Shown here: positions 8,386 through 17,863 of the stretch, one piece after another
How the letters are laid out: each line of letters begins with the position of its first letter
Position numbering within the stretch: position 1 is the stretch's first letter
Source of the DNA: CAZEAN01 sp964510225
Lineage (GTDB): Bacteria > Planctomycetota > Planctomycetia > Isosphaerales > Isosphaeraceae
NCBI GenBank assembly: GCA_964510225.1
Contig: CAZEAN010000004.1
Span: 35,556 to 99,555 of the forward strand
Direction of reading: 5' to 3'
Length of the DNA: 64,000 nt
The notes under the pieces: generated by a model
Databases searched by the model: none
Seen by the model: only the letters and a program-made list of their open reading frames with translations
What the model was told of the DNA's origin: nothing
Position numbers and translations under genes: made by a program

Positions 8386-9373
8386 GATCGGCTTCTCTCT
8401 TACCCTCCTGGAAGACCCGAGCAATCACTTGCTCGAGTGGGGGATCCTGCACTCCGACATCGGCGAGGCGGTACGAATCCAAGATCGTCCCGAGGACCTC
8501 GGAGACCCGACTCCGTTCGACTCGGATTTCAGCAGTTGCGCCTTCGGTCTTCTCCACATCGCCGAAACGCGATAGGTCATCCGGAGTTTTGCCATCGGCG
8601 AATTCGAGGCGGACCGTCTTCGACTGACCGAACCGGGTCGATAAGCCGGAGAGGCCACCGTCGTAGACAAGGTGCCCGTGGTTAATCACCAAGACCCGAT
8701 CACAGAGCGCCTCGATGTCTCGCATGTAGTGGCTCGTGAGGAGCATCGTGACCCCTCGACGGACCCGATACTCTCGGAGACAGCGCTGGATCGTCACTTG
8801 AGCGACCACATCAAGACCGATCGTCGGTTCATCGAGGAGGAGAAGCCTCGGACGGTGGAGGAGCGCCGCGATCAGTTCCATCTTCATCCGCTCACCGAGC
8901 GAGAGTTCCCGGACCGGTTGCCGGATCAACCGCTCGACATCGAGAAGGCTCGTTAATTCGTCCAGAGTTTCCCGAAACTCATTGTGGGGAAGCTGATAGA
9001 TCTCTCGGTGAAGCTCAAAACTGTCGGCAGCGGGAAGATCCCACCAGAGCTGGTTCTTTTGACCCATCACGAGGGCAAACTGGCGTCGAAAGGCGTCTTC
9101 CCGGTCCCAAGGCACAAAACCGAGGACATTCGCAGTCCCGCTCGTCGGGTAGATCAGACCCGAGAGCATCTTGAGGGTCGTCGTCTTCCCTGCTCCGTTA
9201 GGCCCGAGGAACGCGACCATCTCCCCAGGCTCGATCCGGAACGAGACATCATCGACCGCACGGACTTCTTTATACTCGCGGCGGAGGAGACCTCGGAAGG
9301 CGCCGATCAGTCCATCCTGCTTTTGAAAGACACGGTAGGTCTTGGTCAGACCTTCCGCTTCAATGATCGGCAT
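8372..9373 (-). CDS. ABC exporter ATP-binding protein
   Basis: A 333-residue ATPase for the two following permeases. It has Walker A GPNGAGKTTTLKML, the signature LSLGERMKMELIAALLHRP (Gly-to-Leu at the second position of LSGGx), Walker B LLLLDEPTIGLDV and the switch His in LLTSHYMRDIEAL. An N-terminal YRVFQKQDGLIGAFRGLLRREYKEVRAV-type insertion (residues about 10-40) and the C-terminal 80-residue tail are typical of ATPases paired with DUF990 permeases. ATG 9373 is preferred over 9448 because GAGGAATCGGGCG precedes it and the protein then begins MPIIEAEGLTKTY like its relatives. It is first in a three-gene minus-strand operon. Confidence 0.9.
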   Translation of the reverse strand: MPIIEAEGLTKTYRVFQKQDGLIGAFRGLLRREYKEVRAVDDVSFRIEPGEMVAFLGPNGAGKTTTLKMLSGLIYPTSGTANVLGFVPWDREDAFRRQFALVMGQKNQLWWDLPAADSFELHREIYQLPHNEFRETLDELTSLLDVERLIRQPVRELSLGERMKMELIAALLHRPRLLLLDEPTIGLDVVAQVTIQRCLREYRVRRGVTMLLTSHYMRDIEALCDRVLVINHGHLVYDGGLSGLSTRFGQSKTVRLEFADGKTPDDLSRFGDVEKTEGATAEIRVERSRVSEVLGTILDSYRLADVGVQDPPLEQVIARVFQEGKREADHDAA

Positions 9374-9528
9374 CGCCCGATTCCTCAGCCTTGGTCCTTG
9401 ATCACCTGACGCCGAATCATCTTGAGGGATGAGGGCGTTCTGAATCAAGGCGATTCGATCGAACTCGTGTGATCCCGGAGCGAGACGATCGTGAGAAGTC
9501 GACCCACGACCGAGAGCGCAACCAATGA

Positions 9529-10269
9529 TCAGAGCAGGAACTTGATCACGGCGAACCCGCCGATCAGCAAGACCACAAACGCAATCGTCAACCAGTTGAA
9601 ATACTTCTCGATGAAGGTCCGTGCCGGTGGTCCCCAGACCCGGATGATCCCGGCCACCATGAAGAAGCGGAGGCCGCGCGAGGCCAGCGAAGCGAGGATG
9701 AATCGTGGAATATCAACCCCCGCAAACCCGGCCGTAATGGTCACGAGCTTATAAGGTAATGGGGTCAGTCCGAATACGAAGACGATCGAGGCATTCCAAT
9801 AATCGTAGACCTGAAAGAGGTGGGTACCGCCAAGCCAATCCTCACCGAAGAGGTTGACGATCGACGACGGCAGCGCGACATCTGGACTACCGTTCAGATC
9901 AACCAATTCGGCATGGGCAACGTGCTCCACAATCCAGACCCCGACGAGATCCCAAGCTCCCGCCCCGATCCCGTAACCGAGAATCCCACCGGCGACCGAC
10001 GCCAAGGTGCACCAGAGGGCCAATCGCCACCACTTCGAACCGACCGCCAAGACTAGAGGGATCAGCAAGAGATCCGGTGGTACTGGGAAGAAGCTGCTTT
10101 CAGCAAAGGACATCAAGATCAATGCAGGAAGCGCGTAAGGGGTTGTCGCCCAATGGAGGACCCAATCATAAAGCCTCCGGTGGATCGCCCACCGAGGGAC
10201 GGCTGGTGCCGCCGTTGCGACTCCTTCTGAGGTGGCCGGAGTTGAGGTGGGATCAGCAGAACTTGTCAT
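9529..10269 (-). CDS. VTT/DedA-like membrane protein (YqaA type)
   Basis: A 246-residue membrane protein of the VTT (formerly SNARE-associated/DedA) family. It has an early re-entrant-type segment AESSFFPVPPDLLLIPLVLA, the middle block ASVAGGILGYGIGAGAWD, and the late F-G-x-T-P-L-P-Y-K block FVFGLTPLPYKLVTITAG followed by a Gly/Arg-containing helix ASLASRGLRFFMVAGIIR. DedA-type proteins act in envelope homeostasis, some as lipid carriers. The first 25 residues are Ala/Thr/Pro-rich and variable. It lies 66 bases downstream of the exbD-like gene on the same strand, so an envelope-related operon is likely. Confidence 0.8.
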   Translation of the reverse strand: MTSSADPTSTPATSEGVATAAPAVPRWAIHRRLYDWVLHWATTPYALPALILMSFAESSFFPVPPDLLLIPLVLAVGSKWWRLALWCTLASVAGGILGYGIGAGAWDLVGVWIVEHVAHAELVDLNGSPDVALPSSIVNLFGEDWLGGTHLFQVYDYWNASIVFVFGLTPLPYKLVTITAGFAGVDIPRFILASLASRGLRFFMVAGIIRVWGPPARTFIEKYFNWLTIAFVVLLIGGFAVIKFLL

Positions 10270-10335
10270 GAGGAAATTGATCTCTGAAGTGCTGGAGTTC
10301 AGATCTGAAGAGGGAGTGGACTGGTCTGAAGGCGA

Positions 10336-10785
10336 TCAAGGGGTTGCAGCAGGGTCTCTTGAGCCCTCAATCGAAGGTGAGACCACCAGGGAGACGCGGA
10401 CGATGCCGGCAGCTTCACAGATGGAAAGGACATCAGCGATTGCCTGATAGCTTAGCGTGCCATCCCCAAAGATTTGAACCGCCTGATCCTCATAAATCGA
10501 TCGAATCCCCACTAGACGTTCCCGGAATCCATCGAGATCGAAGCGGTCATCACCGATCGCCACCTGACCCGGAGCAAGTATCGTCACTGGGAGATCGGAC
10601 GGCCCCGCGGTCATCGGTGCGGCCTCAGAAACCTCCGGGACCTCTACATTGAGCTGCTGCTCATCCCAGTCATACAACCGGGACGCCACCATAAAGAAGA
10701 TCAGGAGGCAGAGCATAATGTCGACCATCGGCATCATGTTCAACGCAGGCAACTCGTCGACGGCCGATTGACGATCACCAAGCAT
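10336..10785 (-). CDS. exbD: ExbD/TolR-family biopolymer transport protein
   Basis: A 149-residue inner-membrane protein of the ExbD/TolR family. The single N-terminal helix carries the essential aspartate in PMVDIMLCLLIFFMVASRL, preceded by the family start LPALNMMPM. The periplasmic part (residues 50-140) has the expected alternating pattern ending DVLSICEAAGIVRVSLV. It works with an ExbB-type proton channel to couple proton flow to energised outer-membrane or envelope work; the ExbB partner is 49 bases upstream. No TonB-like gene is visible nearby. Confidence 0.9.
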   Translation of the reverse strand: MLGDRQSAVDELPALNMMPMVDIMLCLLIFFMVASRLYDWDEQQLNVEVPEVSEAAPMTAGPSDLPVTILAPGQVAIGDDRFDLDGFRERLVGIRSIYEDQAVQIFGDGTLSYQAIADVLSICEAAGIVRVSLVVSPSIEGSRDPAATP

Positions 10786-10834
10786 CCCAAGACCCCTCTG
10801 ACTGAACGCGTTTGATCTTTATCAAGAAATCCTG

Positions 10835-11743
10835 TTAGGAAGTCTGCGGAGTGTTGGCTCGTCGAGCCCGCTCGGCGCTGCCGATGCTGAGGTTGGAATA
10901 ACCAGGACGATCCATTCCAGGTGAAGAATCGACCGCTATCCACTCAATCAAACGTCGGACCTGATCATCTAACGCCCGGATCACGAGTTCCACGCGATTC
11001 AAGAGGAAGTAATACGCGACCACCGATCCCGCAGCAATCGTCAGACCAAACGCGGTCGCCACCAGCGCCAAACTGATGCCATGAGCTAAGGCTTTCCCAT
11101 TATCCACGCCATTGATTTCTTGGGTGCCCCCGAGCGAGTCGAACGCCTCGATCAGTCCGACCACAGTTCCGAGCAAACCGAGCAACGGGGCCAGTGTCGC
11201 GGTACCGTTGAGCACTCGGACGTTCCGTCGGAGGTCGCTCACCTCACCGCTCGAATCGGCATCGACGGCTTGGCGGATCATCAGACTTGGCTGCCCCCAG
11301 TGTCGGACCGCCGTCGCAAAAATCCTGGCGACCACACTGCCATTCGCTCGACAGAGTTCCATCGCACGCTCTCGATCGAGCTGACCTGCTGTCAATCGAT
11401 CGAAAAATGGCTCGACAAAACGCTTGGGGATCACCCGTCGACGTCGTAACGCAAAGGTCCGTTCCAGAGTAAACCCAAGTGCAACGACGGAGCAGATTGC
11501 CAGCGGGATCAGCATCGGATTCACATCACGGATCAGAGCCTCCAGGTTTTCCCGTCCGAACGTGTTCCGGAGCGCGGCCGGCTCTTCGGCCTCAGCCTCA
11601 CCTTCAATCTTGCTCGATTCTGGAGCGGCCTTGATCGAAGGAGGCTCGGAAGGTGACTGGCTCTGGGCAAGTGAACTCGTCAGGCTGACTAACATCAGGA
11701 TGCACAACACCAGGCGAATCAGGACCCAATAACGGCGGAACAT
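10835..11743 (-). CDS. exbB: ExbB/TolQ/MotA-family proton channel protein
   Basis: A 302-residue protein. ATG 11743 gives an N-terminal signal sequence (VLIRLVLCILMLVSLTSSLA) followed by a short Ser/Glu/Ala-rich linker, then helix 1 (MLIPLAICSVVALGFTLERTF), and the paired helices 2 and 3 of the MotA/TolQ/ExbB domain with TATLAPLLGLLGTVVGLIEAF and HGISLALVATAFGLTIAAGS. The extra N-terminal signal and linker are common in ExbB proteins of planctomycetes and some proteobacteria. Forms a proton-driven complex with the ExbD encoded immediately downstream. An upstream ATG at 11785 would put a charged stretch before the signal sequence and is less likely. Confidence 0.88.
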   Translation of the reverse strand: MFRRYWVLIRLVLCILMLVSLTSSLAQSQSPSEPPSIKAAPESSKIEGEAEAEEPAALRNTFGRENLEALIRDVNPMLIPLAICSVVALGFTLERTFALRRRRVIPKRFVEPFFDRLTAGQLDRERAMELCRANGSVVARIFATAVRHWGQPSLMIRQAVDADSSGEVSDLRRNVRVLNGTATLAPLLGLLGTVVGLIEAFDSLGGTQEINGVDNGKALAHGISLALVATAFGLTIAAGSVVAYYFLLNRVELVIRALDDQVRRLIEWIAVDSSPGMDRPGYSNLSIGSAERARRANTPQTS

Positions 11744-11920
11744 CCTAGCGGCCCTCCTTAAGTCGCCTGCTTCAACTGCGGACAAATCATCCCTGAAAGT
11801 TGATTAAAAGAGGATTCTATAACAGCCGATGGATCTGTCAATTCGCGATTCACTGGCTCGTTTGACTGAATCAATCGAGTATTCGGGAGGACGGCCGGCT
11901 GGGAGGTGATGATCGGTGAT

Positions 11921-13483
11921 TCAAGAAACCTTTGTCCGGTCGAGAAAGGCAGTCGCCGCTTGCATAATTGACTCCTCGGTGGCATCGATCCGCGGGATAT
12001 CGGCGGTGAGCCTTCCCTCACAGAGGACGAGGATCCGGGTCGAGACCGCGAGCAACTCGGGCAATTCGCTTGAGGTCAGCAGGATCGTCATTCCCTCGGC
12101 TGCTAACTGATGGATCAAGGCATAAATCTCAGCTTTCGCGCCGACATCGATCCCCCGGGTTGGCTCATCGAGCAACAAGAGTTGTGGACTTGTGAGAAGC
12201 CAGCGTGCAATCACGCACTTTTGCTGATTGCCGCCCGAGAGGCTCATCACTGAAGCCGAGTCTGAACTAGTCTTGATCGCAAGCTGGTTAATCGATTTGT
12301 TGACGGCTTGCCGTTCTCGAGTCCCACTGACAAACCCGGTCCGACTGATCCGTTGGAGATGGGCCAGGGTAATGTTTTCGGCGACCGTCATCTCTGAAAA
12401 CAGACCGAGTGTCTTCCGATCTTCCGTGACTAAAGCAACACCTGCCGCAATCGCCTCGGCAGGCTCTTGGAAGTCAACCTCCCGGCAATTGAGGCGGATT
12501 GTCCCTGAGGGTGGTTCGGGAGCCGCGCCGAAAAGTGCTTCGAGGAGTTCGGTCCGCCCTGCACCCAAGAGACCAGCGATCCCAACAACCTCACCCTTCT
12601 GAACCTGGAAACCCAGCCTCTGCAAGGAAGGGCGACTGCTTCCGGGGGGGCTCGGTAAGGAGAGGTTGACGACTTCAAGGAGTGAAGGATTGGCTGCCTG
12701 CTGATCGTGGGATGATGAGGGATCGAACGCTGCAATCTCACGTCCGACCATCCATCGGACGACTTCATCCGGGTACGTTTCGGCACGTTCGGCAGTAGCG
12801 ACAAATTCCCCATCGCGGAGGACTGTAACCCGATCGGACAAGGAGAAGACCTCGTTCATCTTGTGCGAGATGTAGAGAATCGCCGTCCCAGCTTTCTTGA
12901 GATCACCGATCACCCTAAAAAGTCGCGCGACCTCGGCGTCGGAGAGTGCGGAGGTCGGTTCATCCATGATCAAAACATCGGCATCAAACATGATCGCTTT
13001 TGCAATTTCGACCATCTGTTGGTCACCGATTCGAAGATCAGCCACCTTGGCTCTTGGTCGGATCGGGGTTCCGAGCCTTTCGAAGACGTCCGACGCACGG
13101 GATTCCATCCCTCGGTCATTCAAGAACCCGAACCTTCCTCGGAGTTCCCGACCCAGGAAGAGATTCGCCGCCACTGAAAGCTCAGGGACCAGATTGAGTT
13201 CTTGATAGATGATCCGGATCCCCGCGTCCTCAGCCGCTCGAGGGCCTTCAAACTGAACGGGCTCGCCATTGAGCAAAATCGTGCCATCAAAATCGGTGAT
13301 CGCTCCGGCGAGGATCTTCATCAGCGTACTTTTTCCTGCGCCATTCTCGCCGCAGATGGAGTGGACTTCTCCTGCCCTCGCCTCAATCGTCACATCTTGC
13401 AACGCCCTCACACCACCGAACCACTTGGTGACATGCTCCATCCGGAGGCGACTGGCTTTGGCTTCGTCTTCAAGAACCGACAT
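11921..13483 (-). CDS. sugar ABC transporter tandem ATP-binding protein (RbsA/MglA type)
   Basis: A 520-residue protein with two complete ABC domains, as in ribose/galactoside importers. Domain 1: Walker A GENGAGKSTLMKILAG, degenerate signature LRIGDQQMVEIAKA, Walker B VLIMDEPTSAL. Domain 2: degenerate Walker A IAGLLGAGRTELLEALFG, signature LSGGNQQKCVIARWL, Walker B LLLLDEPTRGIDVGAK; this asymmetry is normal for the family. ATG 13483 follows GAGGGAG at a suitable distance. No periplasmic binding protein or RbsC-type permease is encoded next to it; upstream lies a decayed gene and downstream an ExbB/ExbD pair, so its permease must be elsewhere or lost. Confidence 0.92.
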   Translation of the reverse strand: MSVLEDEAKASRLRMEHVTKWFGGVRALQDVTIEARAGEVHSICGENGAGKSTLMKILAGAITDFDGTILLNGEPVQFEGPRAAEDAGIRIIYQELNLVPELSVAANLFLGRELRGRFGFLNDRGMESRASDVFERLGTPIRPRAKVADLRIGDQQMVEIAKAIMFDADVLIMDEPTSALSDAEVARLFRVIGDLKKAGTAILYISHKMNEVFSLSDRVTVLRDGEFVATAERAETYPDEVVRWMVGREIAAFDPSSSHDQQAANPSLLEVVNLSLPSPPGSSRPSLQRLGFQVQKGEVVGIAGLLGAGRTELLEALFGAAPEPPSGTIRLNCREVDFQEPAEAIAAGVALVTEDRKTLGLFSEMTVAENITLAHLQRISRTGFVSGTRERQAVNKSINQLAIKTSSDSASVMSLSGGNQQKCVIARWLLTSPQLLLLDEPTRGIDVGAKAEIYALIHQLAAEGMTILLTSSELPELLAVSTRILVLCEGRLTADIPRIDATEESIMQAATAFLDRTKVS

Positions 13484-13663
13484 GAGGTCCGATCTCCCTC
13501 GTGATCTGGTTTCGACACCTTCCCAGTATCGTTCAACGCGACCAACAAAGAAAGCGCCCTTGCTCACCGTGCAACAAAGACAACCGCTGCAGTAAGGTCT
13601 AGGGCAGGTACCGTAAGACCTCGATTCAATGAATCTGCCTGACACTTCAACAATCAATCCCCA

Positions 13664-14690
13664 TCATCGAGCATCGGGGAAGAGTACTGCCCTCGGGATT
13701 GGCGACAGATCGAGCGTCCTGCTTGACCAGAAAAGTTGTAGTTGAAAAGGTCCACCAGGGTGCCGAGACTCGATCCGGATCCGGTATCGTTGTTCCAGTT
13801 CAAGATCGATGGGATCATCTACCGAAGCTGCTATACTGGAAGTATGGCCTAATTGATCCCCGATCCAAATCTTTACCCTTTCCCCATCACTCAGAAGGCT
13901 CTGAAACTGGTAGCGATCACTCATCGGGGACATTATGTCGCTAGTCCAGACGGTCCGGTCTCCTTGACCCGCTCCGACTTCAACGGTCGTCTGGTGCAAC
14001 GCCATCCCACGACAGATCCCAGCTCGCCAGCACGAGACCGTCCTCAACCCGAAGTTTGCGGAGTGTTACTTTTGGGGGTGGAGGAGAAAGATGCCAACCG
14101 TTGGTTGCCAACCGCCAGAGGCGTCCGCCCTGATCAAACTGGCGACGAGTCCACTCGACTCAAGGTTGGATCCACCGTGACCACCATCATCATCTCCTTG
14201 GTGAAGGGGGATCCGATATAGATCCCAGTAGTGACCCGGGGGAGGATTCCCGGACCCAAGTGGTCCCCCACCCAAGATCGCTGCGGAATAGAATTCTCAC
14301 CACCAGGAGGATTGATTCCAATCGATGTCAGATAGCGTGCTGTAAAGCCATCGGAAGAGACGAGACGCCATTTGTAGGCGCCGGACGGAACAATGCGTCT
14401 GCGATGATCTAACCCATCCCACTCCACAAGGTGCCCTCAGGCCCTCAAGAGTACAACACTCCGTAATGTCGGTACCAACCGCCCCGTCTCTGGTTGATAA
14501 ACACCGCGAGACCTTCCCGGATTGTCCAAGAGGAAACCGAATCTCCGAGGGAGCGTCCTCTCGATCTTCTCCGGAAGGGGTGCGCTCAACCAGTAGCGTC
14601 TCGACTCGCGCGATCTTGAGCGACGGCTGACGTTTCTGACTCGGTGCTCTACTACAATAAATACAAGCGAGATTGATCATGCTCAAAACA
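13664..14690 (-). pseudogene. decayed FlgD-like/PA14-domain protein gene
   Basis: On the minus strand, recognisable protein is spread over several frames. From about 14550 one frame reads EIRFPLGQSGKVS; the next reads VYQPETGRLVPTLRSVVLL, hits an in-frame TGA at 14439-14437, then GHLVEWDGLDHRRRIVPSGA and YKWRLVSSDGFTARYLTSIG, the FlgD-like Ig repeat of surface proteins. Near 14150 a third frame takes over (VEWTRRQFDQGGRLWRLATN, then KVTLRKLRVEDGLVLASWDL), and near 13960 a fourth segment gives a PA14-like end (SDRYQFQSLLSDGERVKIWI, then YRIRIESRHPGGPFQLQLFW) up to the stop at 13664. At least three frameshifts and one nonsense codon make this a pseudogene. Intact relatives in planctomycetes are long exported proteins. 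The 5' limit is approximate. Confidence 0.72.
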
Positions 14691-14879
14691 ACGAGTGTTG
14701 ACTGAAAAAGTCGGCAACACACTTCGATCCGATATTCGTCGTAACTCACCTCAATTGTCGTCCCAGGAAGGGTTACCGAAACAGTTCGGCTCTCTACAAT
14801 AGGACTGCACACAACTGATGAGAGAAGTACTCTTCACGGACCGGACCAGGAAAACTGATCGTGTAGTCTGTCGTGAGCC

Positions 14880-15329
14880 TCAAAGCGCGCCAATTGTTCC
14901 GTCTCCGGGGAATCGTGGTTCTTCGCTACTCCAAATCTTGTTGCAAGGTTCCACACGGATCAAACCAAATTCAACGGAGCTGATATTAGACCCCTCGAAG
15001 AGTGCACCGACCACCCTCGATTTTCCCTCCCTGATTTGAAACTTACCAACCTTCTCCCGGGCAATGAGCTTCCCATCAAGGTCGAAAACGAACGCCTCAG
15101 CTGTCACCAACACGGCAAATGATTCACCATTATCAACTAACCCGTAGGCGAACGTCCCTCTAAAATCCTCTGTGTTTTTAAATCCCCCGAACGCAATGGT
15201 TACATTTCCGAGTCTCGTTAGAGGCTCGGGTGGAGTCAGTCTGGAGGCGATCAGAACGAGTCCCGCGATCAAGCCGGACCAGACCAAACAACAGATTACA
15301 GCAAATTGAACCCAACGGGCCTTCATCAA
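14880..15329 (-). CDS. hypothetical membrane-anchored protein
   Basis: A 149-residue protein with one N-terminal membrane span (FAVICCLVWSGLIAGLVLIA, residues about 9-28) and a soluble, beta-rich remainder (VTIAFGGFKNTEDFRGTFAY and FVFDLDGKLIAREKVGKFQI). No family was recognised. Two ATG codons stand together at the start; either could serve. It lies between the decayed PA14-type gene and pdxA, with no operon partner. Codon periodicity and the coherent topology support a real gene. Confidence 0.55.
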   Translation of the reverse strand: MMKARWVQFAVICCLVWSGLIAGLVLIASRLTPPEPLTRLGNVTIAFGGFKNTEDFRGTFAYGLVDNGESFAVLVTAEAFVFDLDGKLIAREKVGKFQIREGKSRVVGALFEGSNISSVEFGLIRVEPCNKIWSSEEPRFPGDGTIGAL

Positions 15330-15526
15330 CGCCCCAGATTGTGGGCATTTTCAGACCAACGAACTCAGAACGACCTGGCAGCGTCCGCAGAGACGCGAAC
15401 TTGACATTGCTACATCTCCTGATGGATTACACTCAGACCTCCTTGCCATGCTTGATTGTTGTTTGACGTACCTCGTGACGTCGATCCAACACCCTCATTA
15501 ACTTTGCAGAGCAACCAAGAAAACTG

Positions 15527-16546
15527 ATGAACAGACTTCCTGTCGTTGGATTGACGATGGGCGACGCCGCTGGGATCGGGCCGGAGTTGATTGTCCGAGC
15601 CTGGTTGGAATCGCCACTCCTTTCGATCGCTCGACCCGTGGTGATTGGTCACGTTGGCGTGCTAAAAACTCAGGTCAGACGGTTCGCAACGCAAGAACTC
15701 CATGTGAAGCCGATTGCGAACTTAAACGAAGCGGAACCAACTCCAGGTTTGATTCCCTGTCTCGAACCATCAACAGTTGATCTAAGTAGCGTCCTTCCGG
15801 GTCATGTCGACGGCAAGGCGGGACGTGCTGCCTACGACTTCTTAGTTACGGCGATCGACCTCGCACTTGAGAAAGAACTTGATGCGATCGTCACACTCCC
15901 GATTAACAAAGAGTCCTTCCACCTCGCCGGAGTTCCCTTCCCAGGACACACTGAGATTCTTGCGGATCGCTGCAGCGTGTCTCGGCACGCGATGATGCTC
16001 TACCTCCCCCCAATTCAAGGTGTACGGTCTGGACTCGGCGTGATCCATGTGACCCTTCACATGGCACTCCGAGCAATTTTTGATCAGATCACGATTCAGT
16101 CTGTTGGTGCAACGATTGAACTTGCGGATCAGACCGTTCGTCCCTTGCTCGATGGCAACCGACCTCGGATTGGAGTCGCTGCATTGAATCCTCATGCCTC
16201 GGAACACGGACTTTTCGGTGATGAAGAGGAGCGTATCCTTACGCCTGCAATTCATGACGCCTCAAGTCGGGGGATCTCAGTCCACGGTCCGATCGCTGCG
16301 GACACGTTGTTTGCCAATGCGCTAAGTGGTGGCTTCGATGCTGTTGTTGCGATGTACCATGATCAGGGGCATATCGCCTTAAAAACGGTCGACTTCGACC
16401 ACGCGGTCAATATTACGCTCGGCCTCCCGATCGTCCGGACGAGCGTTGCGCACGGCACCGCATTCGACATTGTCGGCCAGGGAATCGCGCGTACCGAGAG
16501 TCTGATCTCGGCTGTTGAAGTTGCGGCCAAACTCAGCGCCGGGTGA
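15527..16546 (+). CDS. pdxA: 4-hydroxythreonine-4-phosphate dehydrogenase family protein
   Basis: A 339-residue member of the PdxA family, which oxidises 4-phosphohydroxy-L-threonine in deoxyxylulose-dependent pyridoxal phosphate synthesis. The start VGLTMGDAAGIGPELIVRAW is the family hallmark (usual TxGDPAGIGPE; here GDAAG), followed by LPINKESFHLAGVPFPGHTE with the substrate-binding His, and the C-terminal MYHDQGHIALK and VNITLGLPIVRTSVAHGTAFDI blocks with metal-binding His/Asp. Related PdxA2 proteins act in other pathways, and no other pdx gene is nearby, so the exact substrate is inferred. The 3' end overlaps the convergent hypothetical gene by 14 bases. Confidence 0.9.
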   Translation: MNRLPVVGLTMGDAAGIGPELIVRAWLESPLLSIARPVVIGHVGVLKTQVRRFATQELHVKPIANLNEAEPTPGLIPCLEPSTVDLSSVLPGHVDGKAGRAAYDFLVTAIDLALEKELDAIVTLPINKESFHLAGVPFPGHTEILADRCSVSRHAMMLYLPPIQGVRSGLGVIHVTLHMALRAIFDQITIQSVGATIELADQTVRPLLDGNRPRIGVAALNPHASEHGLFGDEEERILTPAIHDASSRGISVHGPIAADTLFANALSGGFDAVVAMYHDQGHIALKTVDFDHAVNITLGLPIVRTSVAHGTAFDIVGQGIARTESLISAVEVAAKLSAG

Positions 16547-17765
16547 CCCGGACGTCAACCCAATTCGTTTCGACCGTCCCCGGCCAAACTGATCGGATCT
16601 CGGGATCAGCCCAACCGAGGTCGGCGTCAGGTCTCAGAATCGCCCTGAGCCTGTACTGACCGATCCGATCGATGAGCCCGGAAGGAAACTGAACGGAACG
16701 AGGAAATGAAATCGATGCATAACCATGCTGATCGGGATCAGCATTCGAACTTTTGAGCACTAGCTCTCCGGCATCGAATTGACCATCGATGCCCTCAAGC
16801 TCGATCTTGATCCGGTGGGCGAGGTCGCTTGGGATCGGATAATTGACGACAATCTTGGGCGGATTCCGGAGCGCAAACGACTCGTCGAGTTCCAAGAAAG
16901 TCGGGATTTCAGGTTCACCCTCAGTTGTTGATGGGACTAGTCGGATTGCGTTGATCATCTCTTGATCACGATGTTCATCCGGAAGGGTGAGTAACGCATC
17001 GGTTTCGAGTCTAGGGTCAAACTCGAAGACAAAGGGGATCGCCGGCATCGTCAACTCCCAGCGCGAGGTCAAGGTCTCGGCGGTCCGGACGTCGGTCCGA
17101 AGCTCCAGGCGATGGGGGCCGTTGGTCGGATAATCATCGGGATCGATCGTAAACCGGACCACACCGTTGCCCGGCTTGGGGTCGCTCGGTGTCTCCAATG
17201 CAACGCGTTCGGCACCTCGGATCCGATGAGACCATTCGAGATCGTTCGGGCCGATCCCCCCCGTCTCTGGATCGAGAAAGGAAACGCCGTAGTGTACCTC
17301 GACAGGGATCGGGATCTGGATCCCTCGCGGATAGCGCCGACGGACCCGCCAATCGAAGGTGAACCCTCGACGGATCACCCCCTGCTCTTCTTCGGGGATG
17401 AGGTCGTCCTGCTTCCAGATCCTGGCGAGCGCCTGACCAGCGGCGTCCCGTTGCGCGGGCTCCTTCGCTTCCGTCAGAAGTCGGAAAAAGTCGATCAGCC
17501 CAGTCCGACCGAATTCCGCCGCCGCCCTGATCTCGGAGGGAGACACCGAAGGATCGCTCAGCCGCTCCACGGCTCGTTTCGCTTGCCCGGCGCGGATCAA
17601 TCGACGCCCACCGCCGACAATCAGAACCAAGCCGAGAACAACAAGGACCGCTGTCCTCGGATCGGTGAGCCAGCCAAGATTGTCATTCAGACCACCCTGA
17701 TCGCCCGCGGCTTGCGCAATGATCCCGAGCCCAACGAACCAAGAAATGCTCAGCGGAAAACTCAT
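16533..17765 (-). CDS. hypothetical membrane protein with HEAT-like and beta-rich regions
   Basis: A 410-residue protein of unknown function. It has a signal-like N-terminus, a membrane span around residues 38-52 (AVLVVLGLVLIVGGGRRLI), a helical segment rich in Ala at 60-125 (LSPSEIRAAAEFGRTGLIDF-like; reminiscent of HEAT repeats), and two or three beta-rich modules after residue 150 with many paired hydrophobics, ending VWPGTVETNWVDVRVTRR. It may be a membrane-anchored binding protein. It overlaps the pdxA 3' end by 14 bases and precedes nothing recognisable in its own strand. A real gene by length and composition; function unassigned. Confidence 0.62.
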   Translation of the reverse strand: MSFPLSISWFVGLGIIAQAAGDQGGLNDNLGWLTDPRTAVLVVLGLVLIVGGGRRLIRAGQAKRAVERLSDPSVSPSEIRAAAEFGRTGLIDFFRLLTEAKEPAQRDAAGQALARIWKQDDLIPEEEQGVIRRGFTFDWRVRRRYPRGIQIPIPVEVHYGVSFLDPETGGIGPNDLEWSHRIRGAERVALETPSDPKPGNGVVRFTIDPDDYPTNGPHRLELRTDVRTAETLTSRWELTMPAIPFVFEFDPRLETDALLTLPDEHRDQEMINAIRLVPSTTEGEPEIPTFLELDESFALRNPPKIVVNYPIPSDLAHRIKIELEGIDGQFDAGELVLKSSNADPDQHGYASISFPRSVQFPSGLIDRIGQYRLRAILRPDADLGWADPEIRSVWPGTVETNWVDVRVTRR

Positions 17766-17863
17766 CGGTAACTGATCTCGGCCGGTGACTTAGGATCGAA
17801 ACTATCCCCTCTTGTTCCAATCAGCACGATGCAGTATCGACTACCTCGTTTCAAGGTCTTGCC

